A stretch of 64,000 nt of DNA from contig NZ_CP152049.1 in the NCBI RefSeq assembly GCF_038630985.1, forward strand, positions 2,499,501 to 2,563,500, written 5' to 3'. This document shows, one piece after another, positions 1-9,128 of the stretch; positions within the stretch are counted from its first letter, which is position 1; each line of letters begins with the position of its first letter. The position numbers were made by a program, and so were the translations under genes. Under the pieces are notes generated by a model. That model did not search any database and was not told where the DNA came from. It saw only the letters and a list, made by a program, of their open reading frames with translations. Source of the stretch: Paenibacillus sp. FSL H8-0548 (GTDB lineage: Bacteria > Bacillota > Bacilli > Paenibacillales > Paenibacillaceae).

Positions 1-2221
1 CTTGCACCGGAACGTTTCCAGCGCCGTGAATATGGATTTCCGTCTCCAATAGATAAGGAGAAGGATTAACCAGTTTGATAATCAGTTCGCCTGCTGTACG
101 GTCCAAAGTTGAAACGGATGTTAAATACGGAATCGGTGCCGACTGGTACTCGTGGATGAGCTCTCCATTTAGGAAACACTTTACCGTGTCATTGACGATA
201 GTCACCTGCATATGCTGCCAATCCGATTCCTGGACGGTGATCTTTCTGTTGGGCGCCAATTTGACGCGAGACCAGCCGACGATGCGTACCAGGCGGCTTT
301 CCCCATCCGAATCTAATTCCCATAAGAGATAATTCTGCTTGTCCCATGGCAGATGGCGGTCGAGCAGGCGAAGCCGAATCCCTTCTGAACCTAGTAGCGC
401 TTTGACGGAAACGTCATACTGGCTCCAAGAAGGATCGCCAATCCACAGCGTGCCGTGGAACTCCCTGCACTGCGGCTGACTGCCGGATAAACGGTTCAGG
501 CGCAGCAGGGTTTCACTGCCGCTGCTTACGATGAGATCCCGAATCCGATCAAGCGCCTTCTCCTCGACGCCCAAGCCTCCGTAAAGGTCGGCCGAACGGC
601 TTTCTGTAGCGACATAGCTATCTACCACGTACTCTCCGCGATGCTCGCCGAACATCTTCTGAATGTGAAAGGAAGGCGTGCCGCACACTCTCGTTCCGTC
701 AAAATAGATCAAGCTGGGATCCCACACGGTGTGATGAATATTGGCGAATAGCGGAGCATACGACGACATGGTAACCAGGTCCTGATTTCTTTCCATGCCC
801 GTCATAAAAGCCGCCTCGCTGAGCGCACCGAGCAGGGTGCCGGTCTTATTGTCAACGATCATCGCATATTCACCAACATAGATCTTAGGTCCGCTGCGGT
901 CATAATGGTCATACATGTCATGGTATTGCTGATAGAAATCGTTATCCGCGTAGAAGTGCTCATCCACGATCTCAACCGGCAGCCCCTTCGTCTCCGTCCC
1001 CACTTCCCAATGCGTGTTCCATATGGTCACGATTTCCGGATATTTCTCTTTTACGGATTCATAGAAAACCCGGTATCTGAGGTTATATTCGGGTCCGAAA
1101 TTTTCGTTGCCGATCTCTAAGTATTTCAGTCCAAAAGGTTCGGGATGGCCGTGCTTGGCACGCAAGGAGCCCCAATAGCTGGTGACCGGCCCGTTCGCGT
1201 ATTCGATGGCGTCGAGCATATCCTGCACCCATTCGGACAGATCCTCCATCGGGATCATTTCACCGGGCCTGCCTTGGCAGGTTAATCCGCAATTCACCAC
1301 GAACATCATCTCCAATCCCATATCTTCCGCCATTTGAAGATACTCATGATACCCGAGGCCGTTCGTCGTTCGGTACTGCCACAACGTCCAATGAGAGGTT
1401 CTTTCGGATAGGTCTCCTATCGTTTTTTTCCATCTGTATGCAGTCTCGACGGAGAATCCTTCCACGAAGCAGCCTCCGGGGAACCGCAGGAAGGAAGGCT
1501 TCAGCTGCTGAAGCATGCCGACCAAATCAGGACGCAGCCCGTTCTTTTTATGAAGGAAGGTGGTCGCGGGGAACAAGGAAACGAGCTCCAGCCAGAACGT
1601 TCCCGCTGATTGCGTGGAGAACGCGAGTATCGCCTCGGCGTCATCTCGGTCGCTTTCCAGCGTCAATTCATACTTCAGCCATTCACCGGAGGTTAAAGTA
1701 ACCGAACCAAAGGCATAAACGTTTCCCGAACGATCTTCTAGGGTGATCTCGAGATCTCCCTGGAATCCGTCGGCTTTCTTCCCATAAAACGAAAGGTTGT
1801 ACGTCTCCCCGGATCGAACGGGAATGCCCCAAAAACCGGTATTGCAGACGGATACTCTGCCGTGCGGAACGGATGCCGCCTCAACCCTCAGGGAAATCGG
1901 ATTTGTTTCATTGAGCGGAAGCTCATCGTCGAGTTTGATTTCAGCTTCGCATCCTTCTGAAATTTGTGTATACCAGCCGGGAATGGGATCGGTATGTTCA
2001 AAAGGCGAGATCCAGCCGGCAGGAGAATGAAGCTTGCAATTTTCGACATGGCATCTGTCCGGAACCAATGTATCTTCGAAAGACCGGTTACGGATCAGCT
2101 CCGCGTAGATCCCTCCGTCTCCGGCATGACTAATTTCTTCAAAAAATAGCCCGTACAGAGTTGAGCTTACCGGAAAACGGATTTTATCCGCATGAATAGT
2201 TACATTCGCTGATTTGCGCAT
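1..2221 (-). CDS. GH51 alpha-L-arabinofuranosidase, 3' end beyond window
   Basis: The minus strand is open from an ATG at 2221 to the left edge (740 residues, no stop), so the C-terminus lies outside the window. The protein should release terminal alpha-L-arabinofuranosyl residues in the cytoplasm; no signal peptide is seen. The start reads MRKSANVTIHADKIRFPVSS, followed by the GH51 motif LYGLFFEEISHAGDGGIY. Further in are a carbohydrate-binding-like beta region (about 90-210), FLRFPGGCFVEG, the acid/base motif GNENFGPEY (E373) and the probable nucleophile motif YVGEYA (E451). After about residue 560 comes a second beta-rich, lectin-like part. An AAAAGGAG ribosome site lies 10 bases before the ATG. 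It is divergent from the putative glycosidase at 2476. Family assignment is firm; the exact glycan is inferred. Confidence 0.9.
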   Translation of the reverse strand, partial: MRKSANVTIHADKIRFPVSSTLYGLFFEEISHAGDGGIYAELIRNRSFEDTLVPDRCHVENCKLHSPAGWISPFEHTDPIPGWYTQISEGCEAEIKLDDELPLNETNPISLRVEAASVPHGRVSVCNTGFWGIPVRSGETYNLSFYGKKADGFQGDLEITLEDRSGNVYAFGSVTLTSGEWLKYELTLESDRDDAEAILAFSTQSAGTFWLELVSLFPATTFLHKKNGLRPDLVGMLQQLKPSFLRFPGGCFVEGFSVETAYRWKKTIGDLSERTSHWTLWQYRTTNGLGYHEYLQMAEDMGLEMMFVVNCGLTCQGRPGEMIPMEDLSEWVQDMLDAIEYANGPVTSYWGSLRAKHGHPEPFGLKYLEIGNENFGPEYNLRYRVFYESVKEKYPEIVTIWNTHWEVGTETKGLPVEIVDEHFYADNDFYQQYHDMYDHYDRSGPKIYVGEYAMIVDNKTGTLLGALSEAAFMTGMERNQDLVTMSSYAPLFANIHHTVWDPSLIYFDGTRVCGTPSFHIQKMFGEHRGEYVVDSYVATESRSADLYGGLGVEEKALDRIRDLIVSSGSETLLRLNRLSGSQPQCREFHGTLWIGDPSWSQYDVSVKALLGSEGIRLRLLDRHLPWDKQNYLLWELDSDGESRLVRIVGWSRVKLAPNRKITVQESDWQHMQVTIVNDTVKCFLNGELIHEYQSAPIPYLTSVSTLDRTAGELIIKLVNPSPYLLETEIHIHGAGNVPVQ

Positions 2222-2259
2222 GAGCAGGCACTCCTTTTCGGTTATCTAAAACTGCTACC

Positions 2260-2265
2260 ATTATA
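2260..2265 (-). promoter_or_regulatory. Candidate -10 box for the GH51 gene
   Basis: On the minus strand this reads TATAAT, about 40 bases before the GH51 ATG. No convincing -35 is seen at 16-18 bases, so the call rests on the -10 and its location only. The rest of the 2222-2475 divergent spacer shows nothing else distinctive. Confidence 0.4.
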
Positions 2266-2475
2266 GAACAGGACGTTCCTCAAAGCTTTCAATATGACGA
2301 CATTGCGCTTGTGTTTTGATGACATGCTGAAATGCTGCGAAAGTCAGATTATCGAAAGCGGAAAGTCGTATTATTGGTAGGTGTTCTGCCGGATACTTCT
2401 TTAGAATGAGAATCAAAGCACTAGTATAAAAATGATTATACCCAGCAAGGCAAAAACAGAACAGTAGGGAGAGCA

Positions 2476-4251
2476 ATGAACATGACCTTTACCGAGAAGA
2501 CCCGCATTGGCACGATCTACAAAAATGAAGCGGCCCGCGGGATTATCATGCGCCGGATACCGGCGCTGCACACAGCTGCGCCGCATATCGCGTCCCTCTT
2601 TAAGAGCCTGTCCCTGGATCAATACTACCAATTTAATCAAGAAGAGCTGTCGCAGTCGAATTGGATAGCGGAAACGCTGTCCGAGCTGGCTGATATACCT
2701 TATGAAGGGTTAAGCGGAGAGCAGGAACCCGAAACGATTCCGTCCGCCGATTACGAGCCTGCCGGTGTCCCGTCCGCTTCCGCTGTCGTTCAGGCGCCTG
2801 CTCTGGCCGAGCAATGGGGCGTTTACGAAGTCGAGCTTAAGGGCCCAAGCCACGGCAATCCCTTCACGGAAGTTTCCCTTCATGCCGAGTTCAGTTCAGG
2901 CGGCAAGATCGTCCGAATGGGGGGATTCTACGACGGAGATGGGATATACCGCATTCGCTTCATGCCGGATATCCAGGGTGACTGGAAGTTCCGTACATCC
3001 AGCAATGCGCGGTCGCTCGATGGGATTGAAGGAGTATTCCGGAGCGTGGAGCCTTCCCCAGGCAACCACGGCCCTCTGCGTGTGAAGGATATTTTCCATT
3101 TTGCCTACGCAGACGGAACATCTTACATTCCTGTGGGGACAACCTGTTACGCTTGGACTCACCAAGGGGACGATTTGGAGGAACAGACGCTCGAAACGTT
3201 AAAAGCTTCCCCGTTCAATAAGATAAGGATGTGCGTTTTTCCAAAATCGTACCTGTTCAACGAGAACGAACCTGTCTATGATCCCTTTGAAGGCTCCTTG
3301 GCGGAAGGCTGGGATTACACAAGACCCAATCCAGCATTCTTCGAGCATCTCGAGAAACGGATTGCGGATTTGGGCAGGCTGGGTATCGAGGCGGATCTCA
3401 TTCTGTTTCATCCTTACGACCGCTGGAGCTATTCGGAAATGCCTCCGGCAGCGGACGACCGTTATCTTCGCTATATCACGGCGCGGCTTTCCGCATACCG
3501 CAACGTGTGGTGGTCGCTGGCAAATGAGTATGATCTAATGTGGTCCAAGGAGGAGGGCGATTGGGAGCGGATTGCAAAAATAATCAAAGAAAACGATCCG
3601 GTCGACCATCTCATTTCGAACCACAATTGCCTAAGCTTTTACGATTATAGCAAGCCGTGGGTTACGCATTGCAGCATTCAGCGCATAGACGTCTACAAAA
3701 CCTCGGAGGCAACGAACGAATGGCGCGAGAAGTGGAAAAAGCCCATCATAATCGACGAATGTGCGTACGAGGGGGATATCGATCAAGGTTGGGGCAATAT
3801 TAGCGGAGAAGAGATGACCCGCCGTTTTTGGGAAGGCGCGGTTCGCGGGGGATACGTAGGCCATGGCGAAACCTATCTCAATACGGATGAAATTCTATGG
3901 TGGTCCAAAGGCGGTAAACTTACGGGAACTAGTCCGGAACGGATTGCTTTTCTTCGCAGAATTACGGAAGAAAGTCCTGGAGGCGTGCTCAATCCGCTGC
4001 CGTCTGACTGGGATGTGCCTTGCGCGGGAATCAAGGACGATTACTACTTGTATTATTTCGGATTTAACCAGCCTCGTTTCAGGAAATTCAACCGCAAGCC
4101 GGGAATCCTGTACCAGGTCGAAGTAATTGACACGTGGATGATGTCCATAGAGAAGCTTCCGGGTACTTATGAGGGTTCTTTCCAAATTGAGCTTCCGGGG
4201 AAAGCATACATGGCAGTGAGACTAATAAAGGTTGACACAAAACACGTATGA
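2476..4251 (+). CDS. DUF5060/DUF4038-type putative glycoside hydrolase
   Basis: A 591-residue cytoplasmic protein without a signal peptide. Residues 1-110 form an alpha-helical N-terminal part. Residues about 113-190 look like a DUF5060 beta-sandwich (begins WGVYEVELKGP). Residues about 200-480 form a GH5/GH140-like TIM barrel (DUF4038 type), followed by a small beta domain (DUF5605-like) to the end. Candidate catalytic glutamates are E351 in SLANEYDLM at the strand-4 position and E428 in IIIDECAYEG at the strand-7 position. The ribosome site is GGGAGAG just before ATGAACATG. The stop touches the next gene's upstream ATG and the GH5 ribosome site, so the two are probably one transcript. The substrate is unknown; the arabinofuranosidase next door suggests plant cell-wall oligosaccharides. 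Confidence 0.8.
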   Translation: MNMTFTEKTRIGTIYKNEAARGIIMRRIPALHTAAPHIASLFKSLSLDQYYQFNQEELSQSNWIAETLSELADIPYEGLSGEQEPETIPSADYEPAGVPSASAVVQAPALAEQWGVYEVELKGPSHGNPFTEVSLHAEFSSGGKIVRMGGFYDGDGIYRIRFMPDIQGDWKFRTSSNARSLDGIEGVFRSVEPSPGNHGPLRVKDIFHFAYADGTSYIPVGTTCYAWTHQGDDLEEQTLETLKASPFNKIRMCVFPKSYLFNENEPVYDPFEGSLAEGWDYTRPNPAFFEHLEKRIADLGRLGIEADLILFHPYDRWSYSEMPPAADDRYLRYITARLSAYRNVWWSLANEYDLMWSKEEGDWERIAKIIKENDPVDHLISNHNCLSFYDYSKPWVTHCSIQRIDVYKTSEATNEWREKWKKPIIIDECAYEGDIDQGWGNISGEEMTRRFWEGAVRGGYVGHGETYLNTDEILWWSKGGKLTGTSPERIAFLRRITEESPGGVLNPLPSDWDVPCAGIKDDYYLYYFGFNQPRFRKFNRKPGILYQVEVIDTWMMSIEKLPGTYEGSFQIELPGKAYMAVRLIKVDTKHV

Positions 4252-4265
4252 AAAGGAGAACGAAA

Positions 4266-5384
4266 ATGAAACAAATCAATGGTGTTAACCTAGGGAATTG
4301 GCTTGTTTTAGAAAAATGGATGAATCCTGTTATGTTCTCCGGAACAGAATGCGAAGATGAGACATGGCTATGCAGAACTTTGCCACATGATATAAAGGTC
4401 GACAGATACACCCAACACAGAGCTACTTACATTACGGAACGGGACTTTGCTTATATTGCAAGCAAAGGATTAAACACTGTACGTATCCCAGTCCCCTATT
4501 TTATTTTCGGAGATGTAGAACCATTTGTAGGCTGCGTAGAGTATCTAGACAAGGCGTTTAACTGGTCAGAGAAATACCATCTTCAGATTCTGATTGACCT
4601 GCATACGGTTCCGGGAAGTCAGAATGGTTTTGACAACGGTGGAATTTGCGGAGTATGCAAATGGAGTCAAAATCCGGAGGCAGTGGAGTTTACGCTGACA
4701 CTTCTGGAGCGTCTGGCGCAGCGCTATGGAACTAGGAAAGGATTATGGGGAATTGAGATCCTCAATGAGCCTATATCTGAAGAAGTGTGGAATCTCGTCA
4801 ATATCCCCGATCGCTATCCCGCAGTGGATAAGGAAGAGGCGGAGGGCTCCGGTCCGGTACCGAGCGAGTTTCTGCGAATCTTCTATGTTGAGGCGTACCA
4901 TAGAATGAGGAAGTACTTACCGACAGAAAAGGTAATTGTATTTCATGATGGATTCCGGCTCCATGAGTGGAAGGACTTCATGAGAGAAGAAGAGTTTGTG
5001 AATGTTGTTCTTGATACGCATTTATATCTAATGATAGCAGAAGTAATGGGCTGTGAGAAGAATTTGGATGCCTACATCCATTATATCGATAACAACTTCG
5101 CTAAAGATGTTGCCGAGATGCAGGCCTATTTCCCGGTCATCGTTGGAGAGTGGTGCCTCTTCAACAATACTGAGGGCCTGAAAGAAATGAAAGAAGAAGA
5201 GCGGAAGCACTTATATATGAAAATTGCTAATGCACAACTGCAAGCGTGGGAGAAGGGGCAAGGCCAGTTTTACTGGAGCTATAAATTATTGCTGGATACG
5301 GTCGGCGATTCAGCGTTAGAAGGCTGGGACAGCTGGGATATGGGCAAAAGCATTGAGCAGGGGTGGCTGCCTGATCGGTATTGA
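4266..5384 (+). CDS. GH5 family glycoside hydrolase (exo-beta-1,3-glucanase/cellulase-like)
   Basis: A 372-residue TIM-barrel glycosidase of clan GH-A. The N-terminus MKQINGVNLGNWLVLEKWM is typical of GH5 proteins related to exo-beta-1,3-glucanases. The acid/base E168 lies in GIEILNEP and the nucleophile E295 in VIVGEW; HTVPGSQNGFDN also fits this group. No signal peptide, so it acts on imported oligosaccharides. An ATG at 4248 overlaps the previous stop, but the AAAAGGAG site (4250-4257) lies correctly for the ATG at 4266, which I take as the start. It is probably co-transcribed with the DUF5060 protein. Substrate within GH5 cannot be told from sequence alone. Confidence 0.86.
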   Translation: MKQINGVNLGNWLVLEKWMNPVMFSGTECEDETWLCRTLPHDIKVDRYTQHRATYITERDFAYIASKGLNTVRIPVPYFIFGDVEPFVGCVEYLDKAFNWSEKYHLQILIDLHTVPGSQNGFDNGGICGVCKWSQNPEAVEFTLTLLERLAQRYGTRKGLWGIEILNEPISEEVWNLVNIPDRYPAVDKEEAEGSGPVPSEFLRIFYVEAYHRMRKYLPTEKVIVFHDGFRLHEWKDFMREEEFVNVVLDTHLYLMIAEVMGCEKNLDAYIHYIDNNFAKDVAEMQAYFPVIVGEWCLFNNTEGLKEMKEEERKHLYMKIANAQLQAWEKGQGQFYWSYKLLLDTVGDSALEGWDSWDMGKSIEQGWLPDRY

Positions 5385-5449
5385 AGTAAACGAAGTGGTT
5401 GACGATTATCTGAATTTGAAAGAAAAGGGCCAGCTTTAATTTGGAGAAA

Positions 5450-5493
5450 GGGGCTGTCTGCAAAGGTCAATAAAGACCTTGTAGGACAGCCCC
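5450..5493. terminator. Strong stem-loop between convergent genes
   Basis: GGGGCTGTC pairs perfectly with GACAGCCCC, and an inner AAGGTC/GACCTT extends the stem. It sits between the convergent GH5 gene (plus) and the permease gene (minus), so it can serve both directions. The T-tract is weak on both sides. Confidence 0.65.
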
Positions 5494-5499
5494 TGCGTA

Positions 5500-6348
5500 T
5501 TACTTAATGCCTGAAATGGCGTAGTTCTCGATAATATGCTTCTGGAAGAAGATAAATATAATGATAATTGGCACGACCATAAACGTAGAGCCGGCCATTT
5601 GAAGCGCATAGTTGCCGCCGTATTGCCCTTTAAGAAGCGACAAGCCGACGGAGAGGGTGTAAAGCTTCTCATCATTGGCGATAATGAGCGGCCATAGGAA
5701 GCTGTTCCACCCGCCGATGAAGGCAAGAATGCCTTGTACTGCGAGAATAGGCTTCGAGATTGGAAGCACGATCTGCAGGAAGGTGCGGAATTCACTCGCG
5801 CCGTCAAGACGAGTCGCTTCAAGCAGCTCATCCGGAATGGTGGACATAAACTGACGGAACAGGAAGATGCCGAAAGCTCCGACAAGGCCAGGCAGCACGA
5901 CACCGATCATCGTATTCGTTAGGTGCATCTCATTTAGGATCAGGTAGACCGGAATCATGGTAACCTGACCTGGAATCATCATCGTAGCGAGCACGATATA
6001 AAACAAGTTATTGCTGCCCTTGAATTTATATTTCGCAAAAGCGAATCCGGCCATCGCATTCATGAATAAGCCGATAAAGGAGAAAAAGACGATTATGAGC
6101 GTGTTTTTTAAATAGACGCCAAAGTTCATATTTTCGAACAAGTTTTTAAAGTTTTCTGTCGTGAATCGCTCAGGCAGCAGGGTAGGCGGGATATTCTGAA
6201 TCTCGCCCTCGGGCTTGAAGGCAGAAAGGATCATCCATACGAAAGGAAGGATGACCAATACCCCGCCGACTGCGAGGCATATGCCCAGTATCCACTTGAG
6301 CGCTTTTTCGCCGTTTGAGGCGCTTGACGCTTTTGTTTGCGAACTCAT
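5500..6348 (-). CDS. Sugar ABC transporter permease, MalG type (CUT1)
   Basis: A 282-residue inner-membrane permease with six predicted membrane helices, the first at about 18-40 after a short polar N-terminus. The EAA loop that contacts the ATPase reads LLEATRLDGASEFRTFLQIVLP (about 180-200). It is the last gene of a minus-strand operon (lipoprotein, MalF-type, MalG-type), 19 bases after the MalF-type gene. No ATPase is encoded nearby. By context with the GH3 and GH94 genes facing the operon, the cargo is probably beta-1,2-linked glucooligosaccharides. Transporter family is certain, cargo inferred. Confidence 0.9.
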   Translation of the reverse strand: MSSQTKASSASNGEKALKWILGICLAVGGVLVILPFVWMILSAFKPEGEIQNIPPTLLPERFTTENFKNLFENMNFGVYLKNTLIIVFFSFIGLFMNAMAGFAFAKYKFKGSNNLFYIVLATMMIPGQVTMIPVYLILNEMHLTNTMIGVVLPGLVGAFGIFLFRQFMSTIPDELLEATRLDGASEFRTFLQIVLPISKPILAVQGILAFIGGWNSFLWPLIIANDEKLYTLSVGLSLLKGQYGGNYALQMAGSTFMVVPIIIIFIFFQKHIIENYAISGIK

Positions 6349-6367
6349 CCATTACACCTCCGTTAGA

Positions 6368-7255
6368 TTATAGATCCGTTTCTTTGTTCTGAAATCTGAA
6401 TTGAACCAGCGTAATCATAATGATGGCAATAAACAGGACGAACGATCCCGCTGCCGCATATCCGAAGTTGCTAAGCTGGAATCCGTTGCGGTAAATGAAC
6501 AATGCTACGGAGGTCGTGCTGTCAAGCGGCCCGCCGTTTGTCATAATGAATGGCTCCTCGAAAAATTGCAGCCAGCCGATCATTGTCGTGATCGATACGA
6601 AGAAGATCGCGAAGCGAAGCATTGGAATTGTAATATGGACCAGTTGCTGCCATGTGCTTGCGCCATCGAGCTGGGCTGCCTCGTAATATGATTTCGGAAT
6701 GCCTTGCAGAGCGGCGATAAAGATGATCATATTTAGACCGATCCCTCTCCATACCGCCATCAAAATAAGCGATATTTTCGCCATGATCGGATCTTGAAGC
6801 CATGGGACGGTAGGCAGATGGATGGAGTCGAGTGCAAAGTTAAGCAAACCAAATGCAGGGTTGTAGAGAAAACCCCACACGACCGCAACGGCAACAACGT
6901 TCGTAACCGAAGGCATGTAATAAATCACGCGGAAAGCTTTGAACGCACGATTCGCGCCAAAATTAATCATGATCGCTATGGCGAGCGAACATAGGATGAC
7001 GAGGGGAACACCGATAATAACGTAAAACAACGTATTCAATATGGCTTTCACAAAAACAGGATCGGCCAGCACATCTACATAGTTTTTGAATCCGACGAAA
7101 GAAATATTGGACCAATCAGCGAGGCCAGCCAAGTCCATATTCGTAAAGCTTATTATCAAGGCTACGAGGATCGGCAACAATGAGAATAAGGTAAGTAAAA
7201 TAAGCGTTGGTGCGATAAAAAAATAAGGTGCCTTGCTCTGGGAGATTCCTTTCAT
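6368..7255 (-). CDS. Sugar ABC transporter permease, MalF/UgpA type (CUT1)
   Basis: A 295-residue permease with six membrane helices, the first at about 12-34. The EAA loop is YYEAAQLDGASTWQQLVHIT (about 190-210). It forms the heterodimeric channel with the MalG-type protein encoded just downstream. It lies 97 bases after the solute-binding lipoprotein gene in the same direction, which fits one operon. The missing ATPase implies use of a shared MsmX-like subunit. It matches the permease position in the Listeria sophorooligosaccharide locus. Confidence 0.9.
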   Translation of the reverse strand: MKGISQSKAPYFFIAPTLILLTLFSLLPILVALIISFTNMDLAGLADWSNISFVGFKNYVDVLADPVFVKAILNTLFYVIIGVPLVILCSLAIAIMINFGANRAFKAFRVIYYMPSVTNVVAVAVVWGFLYNPAFGLLNFALDSIHLPTVPWLQDPIMAKISLILMAVWRGIGLNMIIFIAALQGIPKSYYEAAQLDGASTWQQLVHITIPMLRFAIFFVSITTMIGWLQFFEEPFIMTNGGPLDSTTSVALFIYRNGFQLSNFGYAAAGSFVLFIAIIMITLVQFRFQNKETDL

Positions 7256-7352
7256 ATACGACCCTTCCTTTGCTATGAGCGTCTGGCTTCAGCCATTCCT
7301 AATGGAACCGGCAGCGGCTCCGTATTAGGAGCGCTGCCGACACCAGCGATCA

Positions 7353-8597
7353 TTATTTATTCAAAATTTGCTCTGATTTAGCGTTGAAGCTGTCCAGTTC
7401 CTTCTGTACGTCTGCGTTGCCCCTATAAATTTTCTCGAATGTGGATAGAACGCTTTGGGCAATTTCTTCCCACTGCTTAATAACCGGCATGGGCTCCGAG
7501 CTGTTCAATTGCTCGCCAATGACTTTCAAGTTAGAGTCAGTCGTCAAAGCTTCGTCTTTCCATGCTTTTTTCGTGGAAGGAAGGGAGTTCGACAGCTCAA
7601 GCCATTTTAATTGCGTCTCAGGCTTGCTCATGTAAGCTAGAAATTTCAAGGCTTCCTCTTTATGCTCTGTATATTGGAACACGGACAAGTTTGAGCCGCC
7701 TAGGGAAGATAAGTTGTTTTCTTTCTTAGGAAGAACGGCTGTAGCCCATTTGTCTTTAAGCTCAGGAGCTTGGTCGTTGATCAGTTTAATCATCCATGGG
7801 CCGCTTATGAACATTGGCAGAATGCCATCGCCCTTGAACGCAGGGATGATGTCAAGGCCAAGATCAATCGGCGCAGAGCCGTCTTTAAAGAAGCTGTTCA
7901 AGTAGTTGACCGCTTCAATAAACTCCGGTTGGTTGAATAACGGCTTATTGTTCTCGATAAGCTTCGAGCCGTTTTGACGAGCGAACATGAATAGAAGCGA
8001 TTGCTCATTTACATCAAGGCTGATGCCGTACTTGTTTTTGCCGCGAGCTTTGAGCTTTGTTGCTGCATCCTTAAGCTCGTCCCACGTTTGCGGCGCTTGA
8101 TCATAGCCGGCTTCCTTTAGAAGGTCTGTACGGTAGTAAAGCACGCGAGTATCGATATACCAAGGCACGCCGACTGTAGCATTTTCGTATTTGGTCGTTG
8201 AGATCGATCCAGGAAAGAAATTCTCTTCAGCGAGTTCCGGATATTGCTCGATGTATGGAGTCAGGTCCATAAGCGCCTTGGCGGAGCCGAATTCAGGAAT
8301 CCATGTCGTTCCCATTTGAAGCACGTCAGGTCCCTTCTTGGAAGCGACAGCCGTCAACAGCTTATCATGCGCCGTATCCCAAGGAAGCGCCTGTACATTG
8401 ACTTTAATGTTAGGATTCTCGCTTTCGAATTGCTCAGCGATTTTTGGCAATGCTTTGGCTTCTTCACCCATGCCCCATACGTTGATCGTTACTTTGCTGT
8501 CACCAGCTTTGCCATTTCCATTGCCTCCGCAGGCAGTGAGTGCTCCGCTAAGCAGAATAGTGCTGGCTAGCGCGGTTGCTACCGATTTTTTAAACAT
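7353..8597 (-). CDS. Extracellular sugar-binding lipoprotein, probable beta-1,2-glucooligosaccharide binder
   Basis: A 414-residue solute-binding protein (family 1, MalE-like). The N-terminus is a lipoprotein signal with lipobox LTAC, the lipid-carrying Cys being C23, followed by a glycine-rich linker. The mature part begins VTINVWGMGEEAKALPKIAE, usual for CUT1 binders. The ribosome site GGGAGGA lies 7 bases before the ATG. It is the first gene of the minus-strand operon and faces the GH3/GH94 pair across a 531-bp spacer with three LacI-type operators. Binding of sophorooligosaccharides is inferred from the gene set, which parallels that of Listeria innocua; binding-site residues were not compared. 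Confidence 0.88.
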   Translation of the reverse strand: MFKKSVATALASTILLSGALTACGGNGNGKAGDSKVTINVWGMGEEAKALPKIAEQFESENPNIKVNVQALPWDTAHDKLLTAVASKKGPDVLQMGTTWIPEFGSAKALMDLTPYIEQYPELAEENFFPGSISTTKYENATVGVPWYIDTRVLYYRTDLLKEAGYDQAPQTWDELKDAATKLKARGKNKYGISLDVNEQSLLFMFARQNGSKLIENNKPLFNQPEFIEAVNYLNSFFKDGSAPIDLGLDIIPAFKGDGILPMFISGPWMIKLINDQAPELKDKWATAVLPKKENNLSSLGGSNLSVFQYTEHKEEALKFLAYMSKPETQLKWLELSNSLPSTKKAWKDEALTTDSNLKVIGEQLNSSEPMPVIKQWEEIAQSVLSTFEKIYRGNADVQKELDSFNAKSEQILNK

Positions 8598-8753
8598 AAA
8601 ATATTCCTCCCGAGTAAATGATTCTAGTAAGTACTATGCAGTAAAGATGTGCAAGTTATGCACGAAGGCGGGTGTCGTTTCAACCCTAATGCTGAACAGG
8701 ACAAGCAGTATGCTGCTGACACATCTGATGAAGCAAAAACGTTCGCCACATCT

Positions 8754-8781
8754 ATTTTAGAATTTCTTTTTATGTGGTGAA
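8754..8781 (-). promoter_or_regulatory. Candidate promoter of the binding-protein operon
   Basis: On the minus strand a TTCACC -35-like hexamer (8776-8781) and a TAAAAT -10 (8754-8759) are separated by 16 bases. The -35 overlaps the GAAACGTTTC palindrome at 8779-8788, so a bound LacI protein would block RNA polymerase. The promoter call is based on hexamer matches only. Confidence 0.45.
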
Positions 8782-8788
8782 ACGTTTC
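8779..8788. promoter_or_regulatory. LacI-type operator 1 (GAAACGTTTC)
   Basis: A perfect 10-bp palindrome followed by GA, overlapping the probable -35 of the binding-protein operon. It is the first of three identical cores in the 8598-9128 spacer. The likely ligand is the LacI protein encoded at 14773, although CcpA can bind related sequences. Confidence 0.7.
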
Positions 8789-8841
8789 GATCAGCAAAAA
8801 CATTCCCCATTTTTCTCTTTTAACTAGACGGTAATTGTGTT

Positions 8842-8855
8842 TCGAAACGTTTCGA
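8842..8855. promoter_or_regulatory. LacI-type operator 2 (TCGAAACGTTTCGA)
   Basis: A perfect 14-bp palindrome, the most symmetric of the three copies, in the middle of the divergent spacer. Spacing to operator 1 is 65 bases centre to centre, close to six helical turns, which would allow cooperative binding or a loop. Confidence 0.72.
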
Positions 8856-9003
8856 TCTCATTATAGATCAATCTGTAATCGTATTCAAGCCCTTTTTTAG
8901 AAAGAAAATAGGATATTAATAGTGAAAATTATGTTTATTTCTATCTGAAACAGTCATTGACGACTCATTTTTAATTGTTTATAATCCAAAATAGGCATCA
9001 ATA

Positions 9004-9013
9004 GAAACGTTTC
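9004..9013. promoter_or_regulatory. LacI-type operator 3 (GAAACGTTTC)
   Basis: The third identical palindromic core, followed by GA, 116 bases before the GH3 start. A TATAAA at 9051-9056 may be the -10 of the GH3 promoter, but no clear -35 matches it. Its place nearest the plus-strand genes suggests it controls GH3 and GH94. Confidence 0.65.
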
Positions 9014-9128
9014 GATTGCATAAATCATAAGGTAATAACTATCGTTTTGTTATAAAGATGAACGGGCCTGCAAACATTAATGATTAGAATGATAGCTAGA
9101 ATGGATACAACGAGGGAGGAACACGGAT

